From Actinomycetota bacterium (lineage in GTDB: Bacteria; Actinomycetota; Acidimicrobiia; Acidimicrobiales; AC-25), in the NCBI GenBank assembly GCA_005888395.1, contig VAXF01000071.1, positions 1 through 16,485 of the forward strand: DNA of 16,485 nt, written 5' to 3'. Every line of letters starts with the position of its first letter. Within the stretch, counting starts at the first letter, position 1. The notes below the pieces were generated by a model. It saw nothing but the letters and a program-made list of their open reading frames with translations, was not told the DNA's origin and did no database searches. This document shows, piece by piece, positions 1-8,091 of the stretch. Position numbers and translations under genes: made by a program.

Positions 1-2318
1 AAGAACCCCGAGATGAGGTCGAAAAGCGTCGTCTTGCCGGCGCCGTTGGGGCCCATCAACCCCAGGATCTCGCCCTCGTGGAGGGTGAGCGAGACCGCGT
101 CGTTGGCGGTGACACCGCCGAAGCGCTTGCTCAACTCGCGCACCTCGAGCACGACAGGCCGCGCCGACGAGCCGTTGCCGCGGGCGGCGCTCGACGCTCG
201 CCGGCCGGCGTCCACCGCCACCTCGTCGCCGTCCCCGGTCGAGACGCCCATCGCCTGCTGCGCACCCTCGAGGAACACCGCCCGCAGCACGTCCGGGCGC
301 TCGAGCAGCTCGGCCGTCTTGCCGGCGAAGCGGATCTCGCCCTTCTCCATGAAAACCGCTCGCTCAGCGAGCATCAGCGCCATGTTCACCGACTGCTCGA
401 CGAGCACGACGGTGGTTCCCGCCTCCGCCAGCCGGCGGACGGTCTCAAGCAACTGCTCGACGACGACGGGTGCGAGGCCGAGCGTGAGCTCGTCGATCAG
501 CAGCAGCCGCGGCTTGCCCATCAGGGCCTGCGCCAGCACGACCATCTGCTGCTCGCCGCCCGAAAGGTTGCCTGCGGGTGTGTCGCGCCGGGCGCGCAGC
601 ACCGGAAAGAAGTCGAGGACGCGTTCGGTCGCGGCGTGCATCTCGGCGGAGTCCTTGCGGAACATCCACGCCGCGACGCGCAGGTTGTCGGCGACGGTCA
701 GGCCGGGGAACACGCCTCGGTCGCCCGGCACCAGCGCGATCCCGAGCTGGGCCTTCGTAACGGAGTCGGCGTGGGTGACGTCGCGGCCGTTGTAGAAGAC
801 AGCGCCGCCGATCGGGTCGATCAACCCACTGACGGCACGGAGAAACGTCGACTTGCCGGCGCCGTTGGTCCCGAGGAGGGCCACGATCTCGCCTTCGCGC
901 ACGTCGAGGTCGACGCCGAAGAGCACCTGCACATTGCCGGCGTATGCCGCTTCGAGCCCGCGCACGGCGAGCAGCCCCTCGACGTCGGCCGCCGTCTGCA
1001 CCTTGCGCGCCTCGTCGATGTCGCGCCCGACGAACTGGCGCGCCGTCAGCTCGACGACGCCCGCGAGCATGATCAACACGCCGAGCACGTAGGCCGCCGC
1101 CCGCTGGTGGTGATTGGAGATCCCGCCGATCGTCCCGCCGACGACGACGGCGCCGAGCGCCACCCAGAGCAACGAGTACGAGAACGCCTGGCCGCGCAGC
1201 CGGGGCGCGGTGACGAGCCCGATCATCGTGTTGTAGGCGGGCAGGAACGCCGACGCGCCGACACCGACGAAGAACAGCATCGCCGCTGACGCGAGCGAGA
1301 ACGGCATCAGGCCCATGAGCAGCACGCCGGCGCCGAAGACGACCACGGCGAGGCCGTTGATCACAGGGAGCAGGTCCGGCTGCCCGCGCCGCAGGCGGTC
1401 GTGGACGACGCGACCGCCGCCGACGATGCCGACCAGGCCGCCGATGCCGAAGATGGCGGCGACGCCACCTCGGGCGGCAGCGCCGTAGTGGTAGACGTCC
1501 TTGAAGAAGATGTTGGAGAGCGGGCGGAAGGCGACCGCCCCGCCGCCGAAGAACGCCGCCGCCCACCAGGTGCGCCGCAGCGACCGCACCGCCTTGACCC
1601 GGCGGAAGCCCTCCGCGAACGAGGCGCGTTCCACGTGCCCGACGTTGAGGCCGAGCGACGCGCCGCGCGCTGGCTCACGCAGCCGGCCGATCAGGACCGC
1701 GCCGAGGCCCGCCGGGATCGCCAGGAGCAGGAAGGTCGCCCGCCAGCCGACGACCTGCGCTAGTCCGCCGGAGATCGGGGAGGCGAGCAGCGTTGCGGCG
1801 GCGCCGGCGAACAGATAGGCGGTGAACGTCGTACCGAGCGCTGCGGGCGGGTAGTAGTCGGTGATCAGGCTGGCGTGCGTCGGGGTGTTGATCAGCAGGC
1901 CGAGACCCTGCCCAACAGCAAGGACGGCGAACGCCCAGTACCAGGGCACGAGGCCGAGGCCCACCGAGACGATCGCCACGCACGCCGCGCCGAACTGCGC
2001 GAAGCGCACGCGGTTGAGCCGGTCCGAGAGGTAGCCGGCCAACGGCGACAGCAGCGCCGGCAGGATGGCGGCGAGGCTGACCGTGGCAACCGCCGTGGCG
2101 TTGCTGATGTGGAAGCTGTCGCGGATGTTCGGGGTGAGCAGCCCGATCGCCTCGAACCCGAACCGCTCCAGCCCGGAGACGGCGAGCAGGATCATCAGCG
2201 GCGACACGCCGGCGTCGCCGACCTGGCCCGAGAGCCACTGCAGATACGCGCCCGGCGTCCGCGGGGCGCGCGGCGGGAGCGGGGTCGTCAGCACGGGGTC
2301 GGCGACGGGCTCGCTCAT
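1..2318 (-). CDS. MFS permease fused to LivF-like and LivG-like ABC ATPases (partial, runs off left edge)
   Basis: One uninterrupted reading frame of 772 codons with no stop before the window edge. Residues ~35-430 are a hydrophobic multi-pass segment of major facilitator type (for example GLERFGFEAIGLLTPNIRDS near the start and AGYLSDRLNRVRF as the loop 2-3 motif). Residues ~450-690 form a complete LivF-type ATPase: Walker A GTNGAGKS (K489), signature LSGGEQQ (S586), Walker B LLLIDE (E610), then the VEQ switch region usual for LivF. After an A/G/S-rich linker, a LivG-type ATPase begins at ~729 with Walker A GPNGAGKT (K762) and is cut by the edge. The ATG at 2318 overlaps the TGA of the LivHM gene (ATGA), so it is translationally coupled. 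The ATPases would energise the fused LivHM permease encoded upstream. Joining an MFS carrier to them is unusual, and its role is not inferable from sequence alone. Confidence 0.9.
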   Translation of the reverse strand, partial: MSEPVADPVLTTPLPPRAPRTPGAYLQWLSGQVGDAGVSPLMILLAVSGLERFGFEAIGLLTPNIRDSFHISNATAVATVSLAAILPALLSPLAGYLSDRLNRVRFAQFGAACVAIVSVGLGLVPWYWAFAVLAVGQGLGLLINTPTHASLITDYYPPAALGTTFTAYLFAGAAATLLASPISGGLAQVVGWRATFLLLAIPAGLGAVLIGRLREPARGASLGLNVGHVERASFAEGFRRVKAVRSLRRTWWAAAFFGGGAVAFRPLSNIFFKDVYHYGAAARGGVAAIFGIGGLVGIVGGGRVVHDRLRRGQPDLLPVINGLAVVVFGAGVLLMGLMPFSLASAAMLFFVGVGASAFLPAYNTMIGLVTAPRLRGQAFSYSLLWVALGAVVVGGTIGGISNHHQRAAAYVLGVLIMLAGVVELTARQFVGRDIDEARKVQTAADVEGLLAVRGLEAAYAGNVQVLFGVDLDVREGEIVALLGTNGAGKSTFLRAVSGLIDPIGGAVFYNGRDVTHADSVTKAQLGIALVPGDRGVFPGLTVADNLRVAAWMFRKDSAEMHAATERVLDFFPVLRARRDTPAGNLSGGEQQMVVLAQALMGKPRLLLIDELTLGLAPVVVEQLLETVRRLAEAGTTVVLVEQSVNMALMLAERAVFMEKGEIRFAGKTAELLERPDVLRAVFLEGAQQAMGVSTGDGDEVAVDAGRRASSAARGNGSSARPVVLEVRELSKRFGGVTANDAVSLTLHEGEILGLMGPNGAGKTTLFDLISGF

Positions 2319-4555
2319 CGGCTGGCTCCCGTGGCCGCCGCCCCGACCTGAGTCGTTGCTTTGGCTGGCCCGGGTGGCGCTTCCGCCAGCGGCATCGTCG
2401 GCGTGGCGTCGCGCACGCCGGAGTCGGCGATCAGGCTCGGCACGGTGATCCGCTTGCGATCGGCGAACTCGCGCAGCAGCCGGTCGCGACCCTTGAAGAT
2501 CAGCGACCCGACGCCGCCCGGGAGGAACATCAGGATCACGACGAGGCCGATCCCACTGCCCATGATCGTGAAGAGGCTCCGCAGCGAGCTGGGCAGGGCC
2601 CCCTGGAACCAAGTCAGGCCTTCGAGGTAGACCGCGCCGGCGAAGACACCGGTCATCGAGCCGAGCCCGCCGATGATCACCATGATGAAGACGTTGATGC
2701 TCGACTGGGGGTCGGCCAGCCCTGCGTACAGGTAGTTGTCGTGGTGGACGATCAACACCCCGGCGAGCGCGGCCAAGAAGCCTGACGCGGCGAACGCGAC
2801 GAGCTTGGCCCCCGTGACATTGATCCCGTAGGCCTGGACGGCGCGCTCGTTCTCCCGGGTCGCGATCAGCACACGGCCGATGCGGCTCCGTTTCATGCCG
2901 ACGACCGCGAAGATGCAGCAGAGCAGCACGGCGTACGAGAAGTAGTAGTAGCGGTCTGCGCTGTCGACGTAGATCCGCCCGAGCAACGGCAGGCGAGGGA
3001 CCGGCGTGAACTGGTCCGGCAGCCAGTGGAAGTGCTCAGTGCTGAGGAAGTACGAGCTGGCGGCGAACGTGAACGCGAGCGTGGCGACCGCGAGGAACAA
3101 GCCGCGGATACGCAGCGCGGGGATGCCGATGACGACGGCCACGGCTGCGCCGAGCAGGCCGGCGAGCACGAGCTGGAGGATCAGGTCAACCTGCCAGTGC
3201 AGGGTCATCCAGGCCGCCGCCGCCGAGCCGACGCCGACGAAGGCGAACTGGCCGAGGCTGATCTGCCCGGCCCAGCCGGCGAGGATCAACAGCGAGAGTC
3301 CGATGATCAAGTACGACGCGAGGAAGCTGCCGAGGCCCGTCCGTGCTTCCCCGAGGACGTAGGGCGCGCCCAGCACGCACAGCGCAACGACCGCGAGCAG
3401 CACGCGCCGCGCCCACTGAATCGCCGGCAACCGGGCGAGCTCGGGCGGCAGCGGACGCACCTCGCGGATCGCGGTCCACGTCGACAGCGTCGCCTCTTGC
3501 GCGCGGCTCGCCAGCCGGCGGCGCTGGGCCAGCAACGCGACCACGATGACGAGGAACATCACGAGGTCGACGGCGTCGGCGCGGCCGGTGTGGTACACGG
3601 CCGCCTGCTCGATCATCCCGATCAGCAGCGACGCGCCGACGATCGTCGGCATGTGCTCCATCCGCCCGAGCACGGCGGCGGTCAGCGTACGGAGCAACAC
3701 GGAGAGACCCAGCGCCGACCCGATCGGCAGCCCGACCACACCGGCCCGAAGGATCACGCCGACCGTCGCCAACAGGCCGGCGACCGCCCAGACGACCATG
3801 TTGACGCGTCGCACCGGGACTCCCAACAGCGAAGCACGGTCGGCGTTCTCCGCACACGCGCGGACGGCGACGCCGGTGTGTGTGCGGTTGAGGAACCAGG
3901 CGAGCGCGGCGATCGCCAGCGGCGCGGCCACGATCGCGAGCACGTCGTTGCCCTGGAAGCGGACGACCCCGATGTGGAACGAGAAGTTGAACGGCGACGG
4001 GAAGCTCTGCGGGGCGACGCTCGCCCCGAAGGCGCGCGGCAGCCCGATCTCGCCGAAGACGAGCAGCTGGGCGATGCCGATCGTCGCCACGGTGAGGATC
4101 AGGCGCGGCGCGCGCGCGAAGCGGCGGATGATCACGAACTCGATGAACACGCCGAGGACGACGCCGCTGGCGAGGCCGACGAGTATCGCCGGCAGGTACG
4201 GCCAGCCCGACTCGGCTATCAGCAGCACGGCGAGCGACGCCGGGAGCCCGCCGAGGTCGCCCTGCGCGAAGTTGACGATCCGGTTGGCCCGGTAGACGAG
4301 CGCGATGCCCAGCGCGATCAGCGCATACAGCCCGCCGACTACGGCGCCCTTGACGAGGATGCCGTTGGGGGCGGGCCAGAGCCGCTTGACGACCCAATAG
4401 AAGGCGAGCGCGCCGGCCAGCCAGTTGCACGCCTGGCGGATGCGCGGGTCGTCGATGAAGCTCCGCCGGCGCGAGCGCGCGGGCGGTTCCTCGGCGCTCG
4501 CCGTCAGCAGCTCACTGACGGCCCGATCGTCGCCGACGACCAGCGGTTCGCTCAC
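2315..4555 (-). CDS. Fused LivH-LivM branched-chain-amino-acid-type ABC permease
   Basis: A protein of 746 residues combining both permease subunits of a HAAT/Liv family ABC importer. After a ~45-residue cytoplasmic tail, residues ~70-345 match LivH (VGGLYALIALGIALVYRANR, then NFAQGDLGG; coupling-helix region around ACAENADRASLLGVPVRRVN). Residues ~385-690 match LivM (GWAGQISLGQFAFVGVGSA; coupling region ATRENERAVQAYGINVTGA; IIGGLGSMTGVFAGA). The hydrophilic C-tail is rich in A, P and T. In E. coli the two are separate genes; fusions are known in actinobacteria. The start is GTG at 4555, whose GTGA overlaps the stop of the preceding gene; the stop TGA at 2315 overlaps the ATG of the MFS-ATPase gene. 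Liv-type systems carry amino acids, but also short-chain amides, urea and aromatic acids, so the substrate is open. Confidence 0.93.
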   Translation of the reverse strand: MSEPLVVGDDRAVSELLTASAEEPPARSRRRSFIDDPRIRQACNWLAGALAFYWVVKRLWPAPNGILVKGAVVGGLYALIALGIALVYRANRIVNFAQGDLGGLPASLAVLLIAESGWPYLPAILVGLASGVVLGVFIEFVIIRRFARAPRLILTVATIGIAQLLVFGEIGLPRAFGASVAPQSFPSPFNFSFHIGVVRFQGNDVLAIVAAPLAIAALAWFLNRTHTGVAVRACAENADRASLLGVPVRRVNMVVWAVAGLLATVGVILRAGVVGLPIGSALGLSVLLRTLTAAVLGRMEHMPTIVGASLLIGMIEQAAVYHTGRADAVDLVMFLVIVVALLAQRRRLASRAQEATLSTWTAIREVRPLPPELARLPAIQWARRVLLAVVALCVLGAPYVLGEARTGLGSFLASYLIIGLSLLILAGWAGQISLGQFAFVGVGSAAAAWMTLHWQVDLILQLVLAGLLGAAVAVVIGIPALRIRGLFLAVATLAFTFAASSYFLSTEHFHWLPDQFTPVPRLPLLGRIYVDSADRYYYFSYAVLLCCIFAVVGMKRSRIGRVLIATRENERAVQAYGINVTGAKLVAFAASGFLAALAGVLIVHHDNYLYAGLADPQSSINVFIMVIIGGLGSMTGVFAGAVYLEGLTWFQGALPSSLRSLFTIMGSGIGLVVILMFLPGGVGSLIFKGRDRLLREFADRKRITVPSLIADSGVRDATPTMPLAEAPPGPAKATTQVGAAATGASR

Positions 4556-5823
4556 GCCGCGCCGCCTGGGATCGTAACGAGCGTGTTGCGGCTGCCCATG
4601 TCGACCGAAACCAGCGAACGAGCCGTTTGCACGAGCAGGCGCGGGTCGACCGTGCCGGTCACGCGCACGAACTTCGACTCGCCGGCGGGCTCACCGACGA
4701 CCGAACTGGCGGTCGCCGCGAGCACGAGTTGGCCCGCTCCGAGCACACCGAGGTCGACCGGACGGCCGCCGGTCGGCGGGGCGAAGCGGGCGTTGTTCGA
4801 GGTGACGCCCTGTTCGACCACGAGCACGTCGGGACCGCGCACGTAGACGTCTTCGAGGGTGACCACGGGCGAGGTCGGCGCACCGGGCGCTGTGGCCGAC
4901 CCGCCCGGCCCGGCGGTGAACGCCCGCGGCTGCGGGGGAACCACCACGTAGCGGCCGCGGAGGGTGAAGCCGGCGGGGGGCTGCCGCAGGACCCAGGTCC
5001 GACCCGGGGGCAGGCTGTCCGGCGTCAGCGGAGTGATCGATCCCCCGCCCTGGTCGTACGGCGTGGGCACGCCGCTCATCGCGTATGCGCCCTCGTCACC
5101 CGCAGCCGGCCCGACAGCGACTGAGACGGCGGTCCGGGACGCGGCGAGGGCGCCGTCGCGCACGATCCGCTCGCGCAGGATCAGCCCGGTCTCGTTGACG
5201 CAGGTGTCGACATAGGAGCTCGGATGCGCGGCGAGCGCGCGGAGCGGCGCGCTGCGCAGTGACTGCGCGCTGCGCACAATGGTGCAGCGCCGGCCGGCGA
5301 CGACGTCGTCACGGCGGAGCTGGAGGAGGTGCGCATCGCGCGCGGCCGCGTAGACGGCATCGAGACGCACGTCGACCGGCGCGGCCGTCACAGGCACGTT
5401 CACGAGCGCGGCTTGCGAGGTCGGGCCGGCGCGCAGGATCTGGTGCCCGAGACGGCTGACCGTCGAGACGAAGAGGGTCTCCCCGGGCGGCGGACCGCTG
5501 AGCGTCTGGTCGACGCTCTCGAACGGCCGGCGGACCCAGAGCTCCTCGGTGCTCGCCGCCGTACCTGGTACGCCCTCGGCGTAGACGATGTGGTAGCCGG
5601 TGGGCACGCTCGACGCGGGGAGGAAGAACGCGTTGCGCGGCTGGTCATCGGCCCACGGATGGATGACGACCAGCGCCACCACCACAGAGAGGCCGGCAAC
5701 GACTGCGAGTATCCGCCGCCCGCGGCGGCGATGGGGAGGCCGGCTGCGACCGTACGGGAGGCGACCGGCCGGGCGGGTCGCGGCGGACTCACGGCGGCGG
5801 CGCGGCGCGGTCACTCCGGTCAT
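4552..5823 (-). CDS. Single-pass membrane-anchored extracytoplasmic protein, possibly RseB/LolA-like
   Basis: First gene of the transport operon, 423 residues from ATG 5823. A basic cytoplasmic tail (many Arg, residues 8-37) is followed by one membrane segment at ~38-55 and a large outside domain. Two cysteines (in RRCTIV and VDTCVNETG) could form a disulfide. The stretch VAGRRCTIVR followed by CVNETGLILRERIVRDG resembles the arrangement in RseB/LolA-fold proteins, but this is only an impression; no family is firmly recognised. The start is uncertain. GTG at 5850 is in frame but only 2 bases from a GGGGAGG, while ATG 5823 has no strong ribosome binding site. The frame also extends to TTG 5889, but that would run through an operator-like site and is unlikely. 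It ends in a 4-bp overlap with LivHM. It might sense substrate or help assemble the transporter, by inference from position alone. Confidence 0.78.
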   Translation of the reverse strand: MTGVTAPRRRRESAATRPAGRLPYGRSRPPHRRRGRRILAVVAGLSVVVALVVIHPWADDQPRNAFFLPASSVPTGYHIVYAEGVPGTAASTEELWVRRPFESVDQTLSGPPPGETLFVSTVSRLGHQILRAGPTSQAALVNVPVTAAPVDVRLDAVYAAARDAHLLQLRRDDVVAGRRCTIVRSAQSLRSAPLRALAAHPSSYVDTCVNETGLILRERIVRDGALAASRTAVSVAVGPAAGDEGAYAMSGVPTPYDQGGGSITPLTPDSLPPGRTWVLRQPPAGFTLRGRYVVVPPQPRAFTAGPGGSATAPGAPTSPVVTLEDVYVRGPDVLVVEQGVTSNNARFAPPTGGRPVDLGVLGAGQLVLAATASSVVGEPAGESKFVRVTGTVDPRLLVQTARSLVSVDMGSRNTLVTIPGGAA

Positions 5824-5867
5824 TTCGGTTGCGCCTGCAACTCGACTCACGACCTCCCCAGGGTCAC

Positions 5868-5890
5868 GGTGGTGACAGAGTGCCACCAAC
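5868..5890. promoter_or_regulatory. Candidate TetR operator upstream of transport operon (site C)
   Basis: Imperfect inverted repeat with arms GGTGGTGACA and TGCCACCAAC around a 3-base spacer (GAG); 8 of 10 arm positions pair. It is identical at 18 of 23 positions to site A beside the tetR-like gene at 9315 and has the same spacer length. It sits 45 bases before ATG 5823, where a repressor would block the transport operon promoter. The link to that TetR protein is inferred. Confidence 0.55.
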
Positions 5891-6041
5891 CGTTCCGGCG
5901 AGGCAACCCGCCCCCGCAGGCCCGTTGCGTGTCAGGCGCCCTCGATCGTCACTCCCCCGGCCGCCATCGCGAGCCGCAACCGGATCCTCCGTCTGAATTG
6001 TCCGAAAGCGCCGATTCGATCGGGCCGCGGACAGCGACCCG

Positions 6042-8086
6042 TCATTCGTTGACCACCACCCGGACCCGGCTGATGTTCAGCGATCGGGCGAATGGAGTGC
6101 CGGGATTGCTCTCACGTTGGGATGCGACGCGCAACGTCGGGAAGTAGGTGCCTGGTTTGGAGAAGGCGTGTGTGGTGGTCACATGGACTGTCTCCGAGGT
6201 CGGATCACCGAGCTCAGCGGCGTCCGGATACATGCCCACGCCCTCGAAGTCCCACTTCGCCGACACCACTCTCCCCGGGGCGGGCGGCACCGCGATCTGT
6301 GCGGTGAAGGTGACGGCTTTGCCCACCGCGACCTCGGCGCGCTCCCCGCCGTTCACTTTGAGATGGACCACGGGTTGGATGCCCTTGCGTTCTGCAGCCG
6401 ACGCCGGCACGTGCACTTGGCCGTCCTGCACCCGGTATTCGCTGGTGGGCGGCGGGGCGATGCCTTGCTCGACCCACGCGCTCAGCTCGCGCAGCGCGTA
6501 CTGCACGCTGCCCGAGTAGGCGACGGCGTGGGTCTGTTGGGTTTCGGTCGTCGGGTCGGTGTGGTTCGCGTTGTCGACGTACCAGAGCCGGTACTTCTCG
6601 TCGACGTGCGGTCCTTCGACGGCTTCGACCTTCTTTCGGTACCAGTCGGCCTGCCACGGCAGAGCGTCCCCATCGAGCATGCACTCCACCACGATCATCT
6701 TCCCGTTGAAGCGACCGGTCGGGATCTGACCGGTGGAGCCGAGGGTGCCTGCCGCGCCGATGTCCACACCTCGCTGCGGGTACTTCGGCGTGCCGTCGGG
6801 GTTCCGGAAATAGTCGTAGACGTCGGGATAGTCGAAGTCGGGGTTGCCGGCGGGAATTGATGCCGGTGGTAGGTCTGCAACGCGAGGAACCTCGAGTTGT
6901 CGATCCGGACCTCGTCGCCGGCCTCGATGCTGTCGACGACGGTGGGAGCGGCCGTGATGTCAATCGTGTCGCCGACCGATTCGAACACGAGGCCGACTTG
7001 ACCCCTGCCGTCCGAGGCAACGCGGCCGAGCATGACGGTCTTGCCCGCGGCCGCTCCGCTGGTGATGATCACATCGGCACCCGTGAGATCACCCGTGGGG
7101 ACGCTCGACAGCTCGAGTTGCTGCCGGCGGCCGGGAACCACGTCGACAACGGTCGCCTCGTGCTGGATGCGCGCTGCGCCGACCGACGACGTCGGGTCGG
7201 TGCCCAGGTAGCCCGGCTTGCTCCAGAAGTCGTCGAGATAGGTCGGGTCCAACAGGGGCACATAGCTGGCGACGAGCACGAGCGGCCCTCCGCCCTGGGG
7301 GACGTAGTTGAACCACGCCCGGGGCGGGAACCCCGCCCGGGTGGCCTCCTCGAGCGCGGCGCGCTCCTCGTCGTTCAGCCCGGCGTAGGGGTCACCGCTT
7401 CCGCCCGGCTCGATCGCATCGATGATCGACGGCCACTTGTCCTTCAGCACTCGAAGAGCGTTGACGCGCACGGTGAAACAACCGGGGATGGATTGCGGCG
7501 AGCCCATGACGTAGGGCACGAACCCGTCCCACACGCCGGTTGTCATCTCCGCACTGGTGACCGTTTGGTAGGCGCCGCCGCTCCCGCCGTAGAGATAGCC
7601 GTAGGTGCGGTGCGGGCCGTAGACCTCGGCCGCCAGCACCCGAGAAAACTTCGCCGCGGCAGCGTTGACCCGGTAGCCACGAATCGTCGTGTCGAACTGG
7701 CCACTGGCCGACTGCTCCGCCGTCCGAGGGTTGTCGCTGCCGCCCATGTTCGTCTGCACCGAATAGGCGCCACTCGCAAGGGCGAACGCGACGTTGCGCG
7801 GCGTGGCCTCCTCGCCGGCGAGCAACTGATGGGTCGCCTGGAAGAAGCGTGCTTGGTACTCCTCTTCTGGCGGGAAGCAGAACGAGAACTTGGCGTCGGT
7901 GCCCGTGAACCCTCCGTGGACATAGAGATGGCGCGCCTTGACAGGCGCGGCACCGCCGTGCTGCGTCGTGATGGAGCCGGGGAACACCGGGGCGTCTGCC
8001 GGCTCGTCGCGCCACTCCCGGGCATCGATGAACGGCTGATTGAAGCGGGGGTCCTCAGAACCCGCGGTCACGAACAAGGCGCCCAT
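6042..8086 (-). pseudogene. Large serine alpha/beta hydrolase with C-terminal PKD-like domain, disrupted by a one-base frameshift
   Basis: Two overlapping frames encode one protein of about 681 residues if a single base is restored. Part 1 starts at ATG 8086, 5 bases after the amidohydrolase stop. It holds the nucleophile elbow GYLYGGSGGAYQT (Ser169) and reads sensibly to about residue 411 (LQTYHRHQF). Sense then continues in the other frame from 6853 (AGNPDFDYPDVYDYFRNPDG) to TGA at 6042. One C missing from the CCC run at 6852-6854 (GGG on plus) explains this. Part 2 has a likely acid in ECMLDGDALPW and a likely catalytic His in YVDNANHTDP (~residue 509). A PKD-like beta domain follows at ~571-677 (AVTFTAQIAV, KWDFEGVGMYPD, HAFSKPGTY). 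The overall layout is reminiscent of tannase/feruloyl-esterase-like hydrolases. No signal peptide is seen. A sequencing error is as likely as a true mutation. Confidence 0.8.
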
Positions 8087-8091
8087 CGTCG

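Noticed and set aside
78..1289. 403-residue plus-strand ORF opposite the MFS-ATPase gene
   Set aside because: Low-complexity E/R/H/D/A shadow. The minus frame carries Walker A, signature and Walker B motifs in the right order.
3026..4846. 606-residue plus-strand ORF opposite the LivHM gene
   Set aside because: Composition is dominated by D, R, E, H, Q and A with no hydrophobic core or motif; it is the antisense shadow of a clear permease gene in GC-rich DNA.
5824..5889. N-terminal extension of the membrane-anchored protein to TTG 5889
   Set aside because: It would place operator site C inside the gene and adds a polar, non-homologous tail before the basic pre-membrane region; ATG 5823 or GTG 5850 are more plausible.
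6011..6023. Small hairpin CCGAT-TCG-ATCGG between the PKD hydrolase and the transport operon
   Set aside because: A stem of only 5 bp with no T-tract on either strand; too weak to call a terminator.
7933..7948. Inverted repeat GCGCCT-N4-AGGCGC
   Set aside because: Lies inside the alpha/beta hydrolase coding region with no promoter or gene boundary nearby; a chance GC-rich hairpin.
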